Shown here one piece after another: positions 1 to 6,903 of a DNA stretch of 20,496 bases; the stretch's first letter is position 1; each line of letters starts with the position of its first letter. The notes beneath the pieces are model-generated. The model saw only the letters and a program-made list of their open reading frames with translations. It did not search any database and was not told the DNA's origin. The translations under genes and the position numbers were made by a program. This DNA comes from CAYXXZ01 sp964469165. Its GTDB lineage: Bacteria; Pseudomonadota; Gammaproteobacteria; Pseudomonadales; Porticoccaceae. The stretch spans positions 1-20,496 of the forward strand of contig CAYXXZ010000053.1 of NCBI GenBank assembly GCA_964469165.1. The letters are read 5' to 3'.

Positions 1-303
1 TATGAGGATGATGACCAATTATCGCAAAAAAAGGGGAAATTAATCAGAGCTTCCTTAAACGCTGATAGAACTCAGTTCTTGCCGGGCTCCTGCTTGAAGC
101 TTATGGCTTACAGCTCGCTCTACTGTAGACCAGATTTCTGATTACTCTGTATTGTCGCCGGCCTGTGAGCAGCCGGACATTGCATCTTAGCAGGCGGTCG
201 CCGCCGCATTCTTTGCCCTGACTGCCGACTTTTTGACAATGACCGCCAAGCTAGCCATGCTTTCGCGATCGGGATAATAAATACGCTCAACCAGGTTGTT
301 CCT
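1..303. other. Upstream intergenic region
   Basis: No credible gene is seen here. Positions 55-118 are a dispersed palindromic repeat, described separately. The rest is the presumed regulatory region of the AraC-family gene that starts at 304. A TTGACA hexamer lies at 233-238 and a GATAAT hexamer at 273-278, but they are 34 nt apart and cannot form one promoter. Each has only a weak partner at 17 nt. The promoter is therefore unresolved. Confidence 0.5.
55..118 (-). repeat. Dispersed palindromic repeat, copy 1
   Basis: Read on the minus strand, this 64-nt stretch matches 2827-2890 read on the plus strand at about 55 of 64 positions by eye, with no gap. Both copies contain the odd palindrome AGAACTGAGTTCT and the heptamer-like string AGCTGTAAGCC. 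The DNA just to the right (123-143) also matches 2924-2944, but in direct orientation. The two copies enclose the AraC and FrhB genes. Confidence 0.7.
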
Positions 304-1263
304 ATGCAAGAACGCGCCAACGCCCTGTTTTTTCTCGACCCCGCCTGCCGAAATCTGCTGTCCGACGGCTTGCGTGACACCATCAGCCGCGTCGACTTCG
401 CCTTGCAGGGTCGCGGCAATCATCTCAAGGTGCGGGCACTGTCGGTGGGAGATTGGGGATTCGCCGCCATCGAGGGCCGCTGCCGCGGCATCACCCGCTA
501 CGATGACCAGTCGTTCCGACGCCTGAAATACGCCGCGCTTACCCTTTCCCTGTGCGACGAAGATGTATCGACGCGCCTGCCAGCCCGACATATGCTGTTC
601 ACGCGACGGCCTCTGCAGGAAACCATTTTTCCCGAGCACGATTTCTCATACCTGAGCCTTTATATTCCCGACGACTACCTGGGCGCCCTGGCTGGTCGCA
701 AGATACCCGACGACTGCCTGATCGATGCCCGCAGCGGCGCGGGCAGTGTCGTGCGCGCGACCCTGCTGTCGCTGATGCAGCAGGCGATGGGCAAGTGCCA
801 GGGCAGCGCCCTCGCCGCCCTGCTGCCGGGCTTCCTGCACATGGCGTTGAGTTTGGTGGGTGTTGCTCCCGCGGAAACAGCTGGCACCGAAACACGTTTT
901 GCGCGCATCACGCGCTATCTGGAAGAAAACCACAGTAACCCGGAACTCGACGCCGCCGCGCTTGCCAGGGCCTGCTGCATGTCGGAGCGGCAGTTGTACC
1001 GGGAGTTCGATCGCAACGGCAGCTCCTTTGCCGCTGAATTGCGCCGCTTGCGCCTGCAACGCGCAAAATCCATGCTGGCGGAAGAACCCGGCAAGAGTCT
1101 GTCCGAGATCGCCGCCGCCTCGGGCTTCTCCTGCCCGGCCGTGTTCAGCAGAACGTTTCGCCAGGCCTTTGCCACAACACCCCGGGATTTTCGCGCCGAG
1201 AATGCGCAGCCGCTGCGGCGCAGCCAGCGGCTGTCAGAACTGACAGGCTGTGACCCGGCGTAA
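304..1263 (+). CDS. AraC-family transcriptional regulator
   Basis: This is a cytoplasmic DNA-binding regulator of 319 residues, the usual length for a two-domain AraC protein. The C-terminal third carries the paired helix-turn-helix module. The first helix-turn-helix is near residues 215-234 (LDAAALARACCMSERQLYREF region). The second is near 266-297 and ends in the family signature TPRDFR. The N-terminal part resembles the AraC-binding-like domain that senses a ligand or partner; no ligand can be read from it. The ATG at 304 has only a weak ribosome-binding site (AGG about 10 nt upstream). The gene lies 66 nt before the FrhB-family gene on the same strand, so that gene is a plausible target or operon partner, but this is inference. 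The family call is firm and the specific function is unknown. Confidence 0.93.
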   Translation: MQERANALFFLDPACRNLLSDGLRDTISRVDFALQGRGNHLKVRALSVGDWGFAAIEGRCRGITRYDDQSFRRLKYAALTLSLCDEDVSTRLPARHMLFTRRPLQETIFPEHDFSYLSLYIPDDYLGALAGRKIPDDCLIDARSGAGSVVRATLLSLMQQAMGKCQGSALAALLPGFLHMALSLVGVAPAETAGTETRFARITRYLEENHSNPELDAAALARACCMSERQLYREFDRNGSSFAAELRRLRLQRAKSMLAEEPGKSLSEIAAASGFSCPAVFSRTFRQAFATTPRDFRAENAQPLRRSQRLSELTGCDPA

Positions 1264-1270
1264 AGGCCGC

Positions 1271-1276
1271 TACAAT
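1271..1276 (+). promoter_or_regulatory. Possible -10 hexamer before FrhB gene
   Basis: TACAAT matches the sigma-70 -10 consensus at 5 of 6 positions and lies 54 nt before the FrhB-family start codon. The hexamer 17 nt upstream (CTGTGA) is a poor -35. If it is real, the FrhB gene would have its own promoter rather than relying only on read-through from the regulator gene. Confidence 0.3.
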
Positions 1277-1329
1277 CCGTTCACGGTGTAAGTCTGACCG
1301 ATGCACTACGAGCCTCTGAGGAGAATCGC

Positions 1330-2769
1330 TTGAAGTCCCTGTATCACCACAGTTTCAAAGACATGATGAACGACGTGGTCGCGGCCGGCACGTGCTGCGA
1401 GTGCGGCGCCTGTGTCGCCGTGTGTCCGCACAATGTCATCGATTACATCGACAACAAACCCAAGCAAGTGGCCAAGGCCAGCGCGCCCTTCGACCTGTGC
1501 AACGTGAGCGAAGGGGTGGGTTGCGATGTATGTGCGGCGGTCTGTCCACGGCTGTGGCCCAGGGAGCCGCACCTCAAAGACGTGATATTCGAGAACGATC
1601 GCAGCTACGAGGATATTTTCGGCCAGTACCACCATATTTTTGTGGCCCGCACCCATCGCAAAGATGTTCTGGAGCGCGCCCAGGATGGCGGCATCGTCAC
1701 CGCCCTGCTGGCCTGGGCGCGGGAAACGGGCCGCATCGACGGTGCGGTGGTCTCCGCCGTGGGCGCGGATGACGACCCCTGCTTTCCCTCTCCCAAGGTG
1801 GCCACCAGCGTCGAACAGATCAAGGCCAGCGCGTCGAGCTGGTACACCTACTGCCCGAACAACCTGGCGCTGACCGATGTTGCCGAGCAAAACCTGAAAG
1901 AGGTCGCCTTCGTCGGTGTACCCTGCCAGATCACACCGCTGCGCAAAATGGAGGCCGTCGACCCGAGCCTTCTTCTCTCGGAGAAAAAACGCCCCAAGAT
2001 CGTTGCCAAACAGCGAGAGCTTCTCAAAGGTCTCAGCGAGCGCGTCGCCTTCAACATCGGTCTGTTCTGCACCGAGGTATTCCGCCCCGAACTGATGACG
2101 GAGCGCATCGAACAGCGCATGGGCATTCCCCTGACCGAAGTATCGAAGTTCAACGTGAAGGGCGAAGTGCTGATCTACACCAAGGCCGGACCTATCGAAA
2201 AAATTCCGCTTCAGGAGGCCATGGACGAGTATCAGCGCCCGGAATGTCGTCACTGCGGTGATTTCTCGGCGGAAATGGCGGATATCGCCTGTGGCGGCAT
2301 CGGCACCGACCGCCAGACCGTCGTGGTGTTGAGAACCCGCAAGGGTGTCGATATCTGGCGCGAATTCGAAGCCAGCGGACTGGTGGAAACCTGGCCGATA
2401 CAGGAGCACAAGAAGGCCTGGAACATTCTCCAGCGCCTGTCCCGGCGCCAGCGCGGTCGCATTCCCCCCGGTACCTTGAAGAGTGGCACCGCGGCGGACC
2501 TGCCCCAGTACTCTCCCAAAATCGAGGCGGATATCGCTCTGGAGCGGATCGCCGCAACCGACAAGACCGCGGATGACATCGAAGCCTGCCTGGACGTGGC
2601 ATACGGGGATCAACCCCGGCCCCAGGCCATCGTCGGCTACATGGCCGGCCAGCCCATACCCGGCGATCCGGGAGCGCCGCCGCCCGGCGAAAAGCGCAAG
2701 CTGCCACCGCCACCCACGCCGGAGCAGGGCGGCGCTTCACCCTGTTGGCAAGCGGCCGGCGAAATCTGA
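1330..2769 (+). CDS. FrhB-family iron-sulfur flavoprotein (coenzyme F420 hydrogenase/dehydrogenase beta subunit family)
   Basis: The protein has 479 residues. The N-terminus holds ferredoxin-like cysteine motifs: C22/C25/C28 with C32-P, and a second set at C57, C65, C68 and C72-P, which suggests two 4Fe-4S clusters. The middle carries FrhB-type features, including DGGIVTALLAW, FVGVPCQITPLRK and NIGLFCTEVFRPE. A later CRHCGDFSAEMADIACGGIG segment supplies more conserved cysteines. Known members move electrons between a flavin or F420 and iron-sulfur clusters (FrhB, F420-dependent sulfite reductase, plant and cyanobacterial chlorophyll reductases). The substrate here cannot be read from sequence. 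The last 50 or so residues are proline-rich and outside the family core. The start is TTG at 1330, supported by GAGGAG 7 nt upstream. No partner hydrogenase or F420 gene is in the window. The family is confident and the reaction unknown. Confidence 0.85.
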   Translation: MKSLYHHSFKDMMNDVVAAGTCCECGACVAVCPHNVIDYIDNKPKQVAKASAPFDLCNVSEGVGCDVCAAVCPRLWPREPHLKDVIFENDRSYEDIFGQYHHIFVARTHRKDVLERAQDGGIVTALLAWARETGRIDGAVVSAVGADDDPCFPSPKVATSVEQIKASASSWYTYCPNNLALTDVAEQNLKEVAFVGVPCQITPLRKMEAVDPSLLLSEKKRPKIVAKQRELLKGLSERVAFNIGLFCTEVFRPELMTERIEQRMGIPLTEVSKFNVKGEVLIYTKAGPIEKIPLQEAMDEYQRPECRHCGDFSAEMADIACGGIGTDRQTVVVLRTRKGVDIWREFEASGLVETWPIQEHKKAWNILQRLSRRQRGRIPPGTLKSGTAADLPQYSPKIEADIALERIAATDKTADDIEACLDVAYGDQPRPQAIVGYMAGQPIPGDPGAPPPGEKRKLPPPPTPEQGGASPCWQAAGEI

Positions 2770-2826
2770 CTTTCAGGTAAATTACACAGCCGTTGGAAAT
2801 CTGGCTGCAGCCGTGCGCGAGGTGGG

Positions 2827-2890
2827 GCGAGCTGTAAGCCGTAAGCTATAAGCACGAGCACTGCAAGAACTGAGTTCTGCCAGCGTTCAA
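2827..2890 (+). repeat. Dispersed palindromic repeat, copy 2
   Basis: This is the partner of the minus-strand copy at 55-118, about 55 of 64 bases identical by eye. It begins with heptamer-like units AGCTGTA, AGCCGTA and AGCTATA (2830-2850) and contains the palindrome AGAACTGAGTTCT. It runs directly into an opposite-strand heptamer array at 2891-2911, so the whole 2827-2911 block is an imperfect inverted structure. Confidence 0.7.
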
Positions 2891-2911
2891 CTTACAGCTT
2901 ACAGCTTATAG
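2891..2911 (+). repeat. Heptamer array CTTACAG x3
   Basis: There are three tandem 7-nt units: CTTACAG, CTTACAG and CTTATAG. They are the reverse complement of the units at 2830-2850 on the other side of the AGAACTGAGTTCT palindrome. The array sits in the 221-nt gap between the convergent FrhB and SDR genes, where no gene is seen. Confidence 0.7.
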
Positions 2912-2990
2912 CCCAACCACAGCCTGCAGCCCAAATTTCTGATTTATGCGTAAGCAAGAGGGGCAACGCCTCCCGGCAGATAACGATCCG

Positions 2991-3773
2991 TCATGGTCCC
3001 ATCAACAGCCCGCCATCCGCCATCATCGTCATACCGGTGATGTAATCACCGTCGCTGCTGGCGAGAAACAGGGCGACGGCGCCGATATCCTTCTCGGGAT
3101 CGCCGAGGCGTCCCAGAGGAATGGCCTTTTCCGCCGGAGTCTTCGGCGGATGATCCCGCTGTGACTCTTCCAGCGCGCGGGTTTTGGCGCCCGGGTTGAT
3201 GACATTCACATTGATGCCGTAGCGGCCCCATTCCCGCGCCGCAGTGCGGGTCAGTGTGCGGATCGCCTCCTTGGTGACATTGTAGGGACCGAGGCCACGT
3301 TCGCCGCGCTGTCCCGACATGGAGCCGAAATTGATGATCTTGCCACCCTTCTCCTTCATGTGGGGAAACACCGCCTGCATCGCCCACAGGGTGGACCAGA
3401 AACCTGTGCGCAGCGTGAACTCCCACTCGTCGTTACTGGAAATCTCCAGCGGGCCAGGTATCGGATAGTTCGTCGGCTGCTGCGCGGTGCCGAAACTCTG
3501 GGCATTGTTCACCAGAATATCCACCGTGCCGAAAGCAGCCACGGCCTCGGCAACCATGCCTCGCACCTGGTCTTCGAAACCCACGTCGCAGCGAATGGCT
3601 TTCGCGCGCCCGCCGAAGCCCTGAATCTCGTCCGCCACTTTCTCGGCGGATGCCAGGGTACGGGAAGCCAACACCACCGTCGCTCCCTCCTTCGCAAACG
3701 CCAGGGAAATACCTCGGCCAATACCCTGCCCCGCGCCGGTAACGATGGCAATTTTATTTTCCAACCTTCCCAT
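2991..3773 (-). CDS. SDR-family NAD(P)-dependent oxidoreductase
   Basis: This is a classical short-chain dehydrogenase/reductase of 260 residues, the normal family length. Visible motifs are the cofactor glycine motif TGAGQGIG at residues 12-19, NNA at 89-91, a catalytic serine around S151 (INFGSMSG) and the YNVTK pair Y164/K168. The end MTMMADGGLLMGP fits the family's C-terminal substrate and cofactor lid. The substrate is not predictable. The ATG at 3773 is well supported by AGGAGA about 8 nt upstream on the minus strand. The gene is the last of a minus-strand run after the AEC transporter pair but is separated from it by 168 nt, so it probably has its own promoter. Confidence 0.95.
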   Translation of the reverse strand: MGRLENKIAIVTGAGQGIGRGISLAFAKEGATVVLASRTLASAEKVADEIQGFGGRAKAIRCDVGFEDQVRGMVAEAVAAFGTVDILVNNAQSFGTAQQPTNYPIPGPLEISSNDEWEFTLRTGFWSTLWAMQAVFPHMKEKGGKIINFGSMSGQRGERGLGPYNVTKEAIRTLTRTAAREWGRYGINVNVINPGAKTRALEESQRDHPPKTPAEKAIPLGRLGDPEKDIGAVALFLASSDGDYITGMTMMADGGLLMGP

Positions 3774-3941
3774 CAGATCAGTCTCCTGCCGAATTGTTAT
3801 TGATTAGCCAAATCCCAAGCGTGGGCTCGACGAAATCTGTAGTCTTTTCGCAACTCAATACCCTGTATGTTGGAACCGACCACGTATCAACCCTCGACTT
3901 GGGGTGATAACCAGGAATCCCCCGCTGCCACCTGAACACTT

Positions 3942-4298
3942 CTAACCCGCCTCGTTTTTCAATTTCGTCAATACATGCTGCAATTCGTCGGTGCCCTTGC
4001 GGGTAAACAGCTTGCCGCGCCCGCCCAGGTACTCGCGCTCGGCAATGTCGATACAGTGGCGCTGCACGCGCGCCAGTTCGTCGTCGTGGCGAATGGGAAT
4101 CGCACAGAACACGTTCCAGTCCACCTCCGTGGCTTCCTCCGACAGCACCAGTTCCAGCAAGCGAATCACATTCGCCCTCTCCACCCGGTATACCGGCGAG
4201 CCAAAGCGCCAGAACAGAGACATCACCAGCACAATCAGAATGAACGTCAACAGCAATGTCAGCAGAAAAGTCGTCATTACGGAAGTCTGGGCCATCAC
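3942..4298 (-). CDS. Small single-pass membrane protein, unknown function
   Basis: The 118-residue protein is not recognised. One strong transmembrane segment lies at about residues 9-29 (TFLLTLLLTFILIVLVMSLFW). It is followed by a soluble domain rich in charged residues (VIRLLELVLSEEATEVDWNVFCAIPIRHDDEL) and a basic C-terminus. The start codon overlaps the stop of the AEC transporter gene by 4 nt (ATGA), so the two are almost certainly co-translated. This suggests, without proof, a role tied to that transporter. A second ATG six codons in could also be used. Confidence 0.75.
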   Translation of the reverse strand: MMAQTSVMTTFLLTLLLTFILIVLVMSLFWRFGSPVYRVERANVIRLLELVLSEEATEVDWNVFCAIPIRHDDELARVQRHCIDIAEREYLGGRGKLFTRKGTDELQHVLTKLKNEAG

Positions 4299-5182
4299 AG
4301 TAAATACAGCAAAACCGGCGGCAGCACCACAAACGCGAGCACCGTGGAAACCACCACTCCACTGGCCACCACATCCACCTCGCTGTTGTACTTGAGCGCA
4401 AAAAAGTGATTGAACACAGCGGACGGCATCAGCGACTGCAGCAACAGCGCTTTCGCCACCACCCCCTGCACGTCGAACAGGTAGATCACCGCCATGGCCA
4501 CCAGCATGCCGCCGGGCACCCGCAACACCGCAATCAGGAATCCCTTACCCCAGTGGGACGAGTGGATCGCGGCGAGCGATACGCCCAGGGCGAACAGCAT
4601 CAGCGGAATCGTGATGGCGCCGATGAGCTCGGCGGTCGATGCCAGCGACACCGGCAGCTCGAAGCCGATCCATACCTGCAGCATGGCAAAGATACTGGCA
4701 ATGAAAATCGGCTGAACCAATACAGTGGCCACGCGTCGCGCGGGGCTGACACCGCGCTGCAGAATGAAGTCGCCGCAGGTGAAATGCACCAGGGAGATCA
4801 CCACGAAAATGATCAGCGCCGCGGCGAGACCTTCCTCGCCGAATGCGAACAGACAGAGCGACAACCCCATGTTGCCCGTGTTGGGAAATATCACCGTGAG
4901 ACTCAGCTGGCGGAACTCCATGTTCAGCGCTCTGAATGTCAGATAGCCGAGCAGCAGAAATCCCACGAGTACCGCGAGGGACAGTTGCGCCAGCTCGAGA
5001 AAGTCGCTCCACGCCAGCTCGGATTGATTGATGGTGGCGACGATCAGGCAAGGAGCGCCGACATTGGTGACCAGCTTTGTCACGAAATCGATGGGAAACT
5101 CGTAGCGCGTGCGCCCCCAGACGTAGCCGATCACCACGCAGCAAAGTACCGGAAAAATCACATTGAACAACACGGTCAGCAT
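4295..5182 (-). CDS. AEC family transporter
   Basis: This is a polytopic inner-membrane protein of 295 residues with about ten hydrophobic segments. It resembles the auxin efflux carrier (AEC) family of secondary transporters, which export or exchange organic anions. Supporting motifs are FPNTGNMGLSLCLFAFG in the middle and LMLFALGVSLA and LLLQSLMPSAVFNHFFA near the end. Reading frame is open further upstream to a TTG at 5218, but the ATG at 5182 puts the first transmembrane segment (LFNVIFPVLCCVVIGYVWG) right at the N-terminus, as is usual in the family. The gene overlaps the downstream small membrane protein by 4 nt. The substrate is unknown. Confidence 0.9.
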   Translation of the reverse strand: MLTVLFNVIFPVLCCVVIGYVWGRTRYEFPIDFVTKLVTNVGAPCLIVATINQSELAWSDFLELAQLSLAVLVGFLLLGYLTFRALNMEFRQLSLTVIFPNTGNMGLSLCLFAFGEEGLAAALIIFVVISLVHFTCGDFILQRGVSPARRVATVLVQPIFIASIFAMLQVWIGFELPVSLASTAELIGAITIPLMLFALGVSLAAIHSSHWGKGFLIAVLRVPGGMLVAMAVIYLFDVQGVVAKALLLQSLMPSAVFNHFFALKYNSEVDVVASGVVVSTVLAFVVLPPVLLYLL

Positions 5183-5277
5183 GGCGGCCTCGGATCGGAA
5201 AGAGGGAAAAAATGGCAAGGCTGCGATGATACATTACAAAAAGGCTGAGCAAGCAAGGCGGGACGGTTCACAACCTT

Positions 5278-5352
5278 CCCTGTAGGAGCCTGCCTGCAGG
5301 CGACCTCTCTCCCGGCAAGATTCTTGTCGCCTGCAGGCAGGCTCCTACAGGG
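5278..5352. repeat. REPIN family 1, copy a
   Basis: Two perfect 27-nt inverted arms at 5278-5304 and 5326-5352 share the core GTAGGAGCCTGCCTGCAGGC and flank a 21-nt loop. Each arm can fold alone as GCCTG-CCTG-CAGGC. The repeat lies just beyond the point where the mobA remnant loses similarity, on its 3' side. Confidence 0.93.
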
Positions 5353-5372
5353 CAGACTCCGCCAAGGGGTGG

Positions 5373-5427
5373 GAAAAGCGTTGTATGGCAGTCCCCACAA
5401 TGGCGTGAGAAAAGCATTGTATGGCAG
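5373..5427. repeat. Imperfect tandem repeat, 36-nt period
   Basis: The 19-mer at 5373-5391 recurs at 5409-5427 with one difference (GAAAAGCGTTGTATGGCAG versus GAAAAGCATTGTATGGCAG). It lies between REPIN copy a and the mobA remnant, in DNA that no longer encodes MobA. Confidence 0.75.
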
Positions 5428-5434
5428 GAATTCG

Positions 5435-5520
5435 ACGGGATCGCCCTTGAAATGGCCACCCATGCGAATTGAGAGTCCTCCCGCAAGGATGACGCCGGCA
5501 ATTGGCGCCAACGCTTTCAT
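5435..5520 (-). pseudogene. mobA: mobA remnant (molybdenum cofactor guanylyltransferase N-terminus)
   Basis: The first about 28 codons read MKALAPIAGVILAGG and then SIRMGG.FKG. This is the nucleotide-binding N-terminus of MobA, which attaches GMP to molybdopterin. Similarity stops there. The frame continues into the 36-nt tandem repeat and REPIN copy a, and the remaining roughly 160 residues of a normal MobA are absent. The ATG at 5520 overlaps the ancestral TGA stop of moaE (ATGA), showing the two were translationally coupled before decay. The right boundary is certain; the left one marks where recognisable similarity ends. Confidence 0.75.
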
Positions 5521-5988
5521 TGCTCGTCATCCGCTTTATGCCAGCGCTCTGCAGCGGCGCGGTTGAGGATTTCATATCAAACCATTGCTCTCGCCCAGCA
5601 GAATCCGTTTTCTTCCATAGGGTTGCACGAGCTTTCAGATAGTCCATGACAAATTCCGCCGCACTGAAGGCATCTCCGCGATGGTGGGCGCAGACACGCA
5701 CAAGCACGATCTGATCCCCGACTACAGGTTTCCGACGCGATGGATAACAGTGATATCCAAAAGTGCCCAGCGGCTGTGGGCATCGTCAGCAACCTCACCC
5801 AACAGGCGTTCCGTCATACCGGGGTAGTGCTGCAGGAACAGGCTGTCGATGGGGAGACCCTGACCAGCCTGATCAAAATCGCGCACCAGTCCCGTGAACA
5901 CCACAATGGCGCCACCCCGCAACTGGCGCAGGCGCTGATATTCTTCATGAAGGTCGAAATCTTCTTGCTGGATAATGATACGCGCCAC
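5517..5988 (-). pseudogene. moaE: moaE pseudogene (molybdopterin synthase catalytic subunit), two frameshifts
   Basis: MoaE, with MoaD, inserts dithiolene sulfur into precursor Z. Here the homologous protein is spread over three frames. The N-terminal part, from GTG at 5988, includes GGAIVVFTGLVRDFDQ and HRVGNL, then hits TAG near 5723. The next frame continues as VGDQIVLVRVCAHHRGDAFSAAEF and LKARATLWKKT to about 5570. The third frame gives AAAERWHKADDEQ and a TGA at 5517-5519. Each jump equals one lost base. The full span of 472 nt plus two bases gives a normal 157-residue MoaE. Two sequencing errors are possible, but moaD and mobA on either side are also broken, which favours genuine decay. 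Confidence 0.85.
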
Positions 5989-6056
5989 AAGGGTTTGTTT
6001 TACCTTGTAATAACGCTGTTATTTGTTATGGAGTTTGCCGCTGAGGGAACGCTCTG

Positions 6057-6125
6057 TGCAGGAGCCTGCCTGCAGGCGACCAATCTCGGGAGAGGGGAGA
6101 GGTCGCCTGCAGGCAGGCTCCTACA
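6057..6125. repeat. REPIN family 1, copy b
   Basis: Inverted 25-nt arms at 6057-6081 and 6101-6125, with one mismatch, share the core GAGCCTGCCTGCAGGCGACC around a 19-nt loop. The repeat sits between the truncated moaD and the moaE pseudogene, where the missing moaD 3' end should be. A further 11-nt inverted repeat, ATAACGCTGTT at 6010-6020 and its complement at 6147-6157, encloses it. Confidence 0.92.
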
Positions 6126-6140
6126 ACGACAGGTTCGCCG

Positions 6141-6287
6141 CTACCAAACAGCGTTATCCTCCGGCGCCGTCGCGGCGATGTATCGATACACATCGGCGAC
6201 CTGTTCGATGCCTTGTGCAGGAATCATCAGTTCCCCGCGTTCACCGGCCAGACCACCGAACTTGCCAAAAAGCCTGAGTCTGATCAT
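6141..6287 (-). pseudogene. moaD: moaD truncated (molybdopterin synthase sulfur carrier)
   Basis: A 48-residue ubiquitin-like N-terminus begins MIRLRLFGKFGGLAGERGEL, as in MoaD, and stops at TAG 6141-6143. Normal MoaD is about 80 residues and ends in the Gly-Gly that carries the sulfur as a thiocarboxylate. That C-terminus is missing, so the product could not work as a sulfur carrier. The ATG at 6287 overlaps the moaC stop codon by 4 nt (ATGA), the coupling expected in an intact moaCDE operon. REPIN copy b begins 16 nt beyond the stop. Confidence 0.8.
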
Positions 6288-6772
6288 GAAGCCTCATCCT
6301 CCATCTTCCAGTCGCCGGATTTGCCGCCGGACTTTTCGAGCAGGCGGATATCCGTGATGACGATGCCCTTGTCGATACCCTTGCACATATCGTAGGCAGT
6401 CAACGCGCCGACCGACGCGCCGGTGAGCGCCTCCATTTCCACGCCGGTCTTGCCGGTGGTCTTGCACAACACGGCAATCGACAGGCAGCGCCCGGCGGCA
6501 TCGAAATCCACGTCAACCGAAACCTTGGTGAGCGGCAGGGGGTGGCACAGGGGAATCAATTCCGAACATTTCTTCGCCGCCTGTATCGCGGCGATGCGCA
6601 CGCTGGCATAGAGGTCACCCTTGGGCAAGTCATCGGCCATGAGAATCGCCACTACGGCATCCGTCAGCGCCAGGCGCGCCAGCGCGATGGCGGAGCGGGC
6701 CGTATCTGGCTTGGCGGAAATGTCCACCATATGGGCTTCGCCCCTGGCGTCGAGGTGAGTCAGTTGCGTCAT
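6284..6772 (-). CDS. moaC: Cyclic pyranopterin monophosphate synthase MoaC
   Basis: MoaC works with MoaA to turn GTP into cyclic pyranopterin monophosphate, the first step of molybdenum cofactor synthesis in the cytoplasm. The 162-residue product has the normal length and every hallmark: LTHLDARGEAHMVDISAK at the start, LPKGDLYASVRIAAIQAAK, SELIPLCHPLPL, TGKTGVEMEALTGASV and LTAYDMCKGIDKG, with K.GGKSG near the end. It is the only intact gene of the moaC-moaD-moaE-mobA cluster. The ATG at 6772 has AGG about 6 nt upstream. Divergent DUF4202 begins 132 nt away. If the downstream genes have no second copy, MoaC would be an orphan step. Confidence 0.97.
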   Translation of the reverse strand: MTQLTHLDARGEAHMVDISAKPDTARSAIALARLALTDAVVAILMADDLPKGDLYASVRIAAIQAAKKCSELIPLCHPLPLTKVSVDVDFDAAGRCLSIAVLCKTTGKTGVEMEALTGASVGALTAYDMCKGIDKGIVITDIRLLEKSGGKSGDWKMEDEAS

Positions 6773-6858
6773 GGCCTGCCTGGTCGGTTATTCAAATGTC
6801 AGGCCAGCATACTAGCATAAAGACAGGCACGGCCCGGCAGCGAACGCGGTTTCGCGAC

Positions 6859-6867
6859 TGGTACACT
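6859..6867 (+). promoter_or_regulatory. Putative extended -10 element for DUF4202 gene
   Basis: TGGTACACT fits the extended -10 pattern (TGn followed by TACACT). It would start transcription about 30 nt before the ATG at 6904. No convincing -35 is seen, which extended -10 promoters can tolerate. Confidence 0.4.
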
Positions 6868-6903
6868 AGGGGCTGTCGACGTTTCTTCTCAGGTTTCAGA
6901 ACA

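Noticed and set aside
233..278. Sigma-70 promoter TTGACA/GATAAT before the AraC gene
   Set aside because: The hexamers are 34 nt apart, twice the allowed spacing.
1306..2613. 435-codon open frame on the minus strand
   Set aside because: It is antisense to the FrhB-family gene, whose motifs, ribosome-binding site and codon pattern are convincing; the frame has no recognisable domain.
2827..2911. CRISPR-like repeats
   Set aside because: The heptamers are contiguous without spacers, and no cas gene is in the window.
5278..5352. REPINs as transcription terminators
   Set aside because: The stems are large, but the family 1 copies have no T-run on either side and recur with a fixed core, which fits REPINs better.
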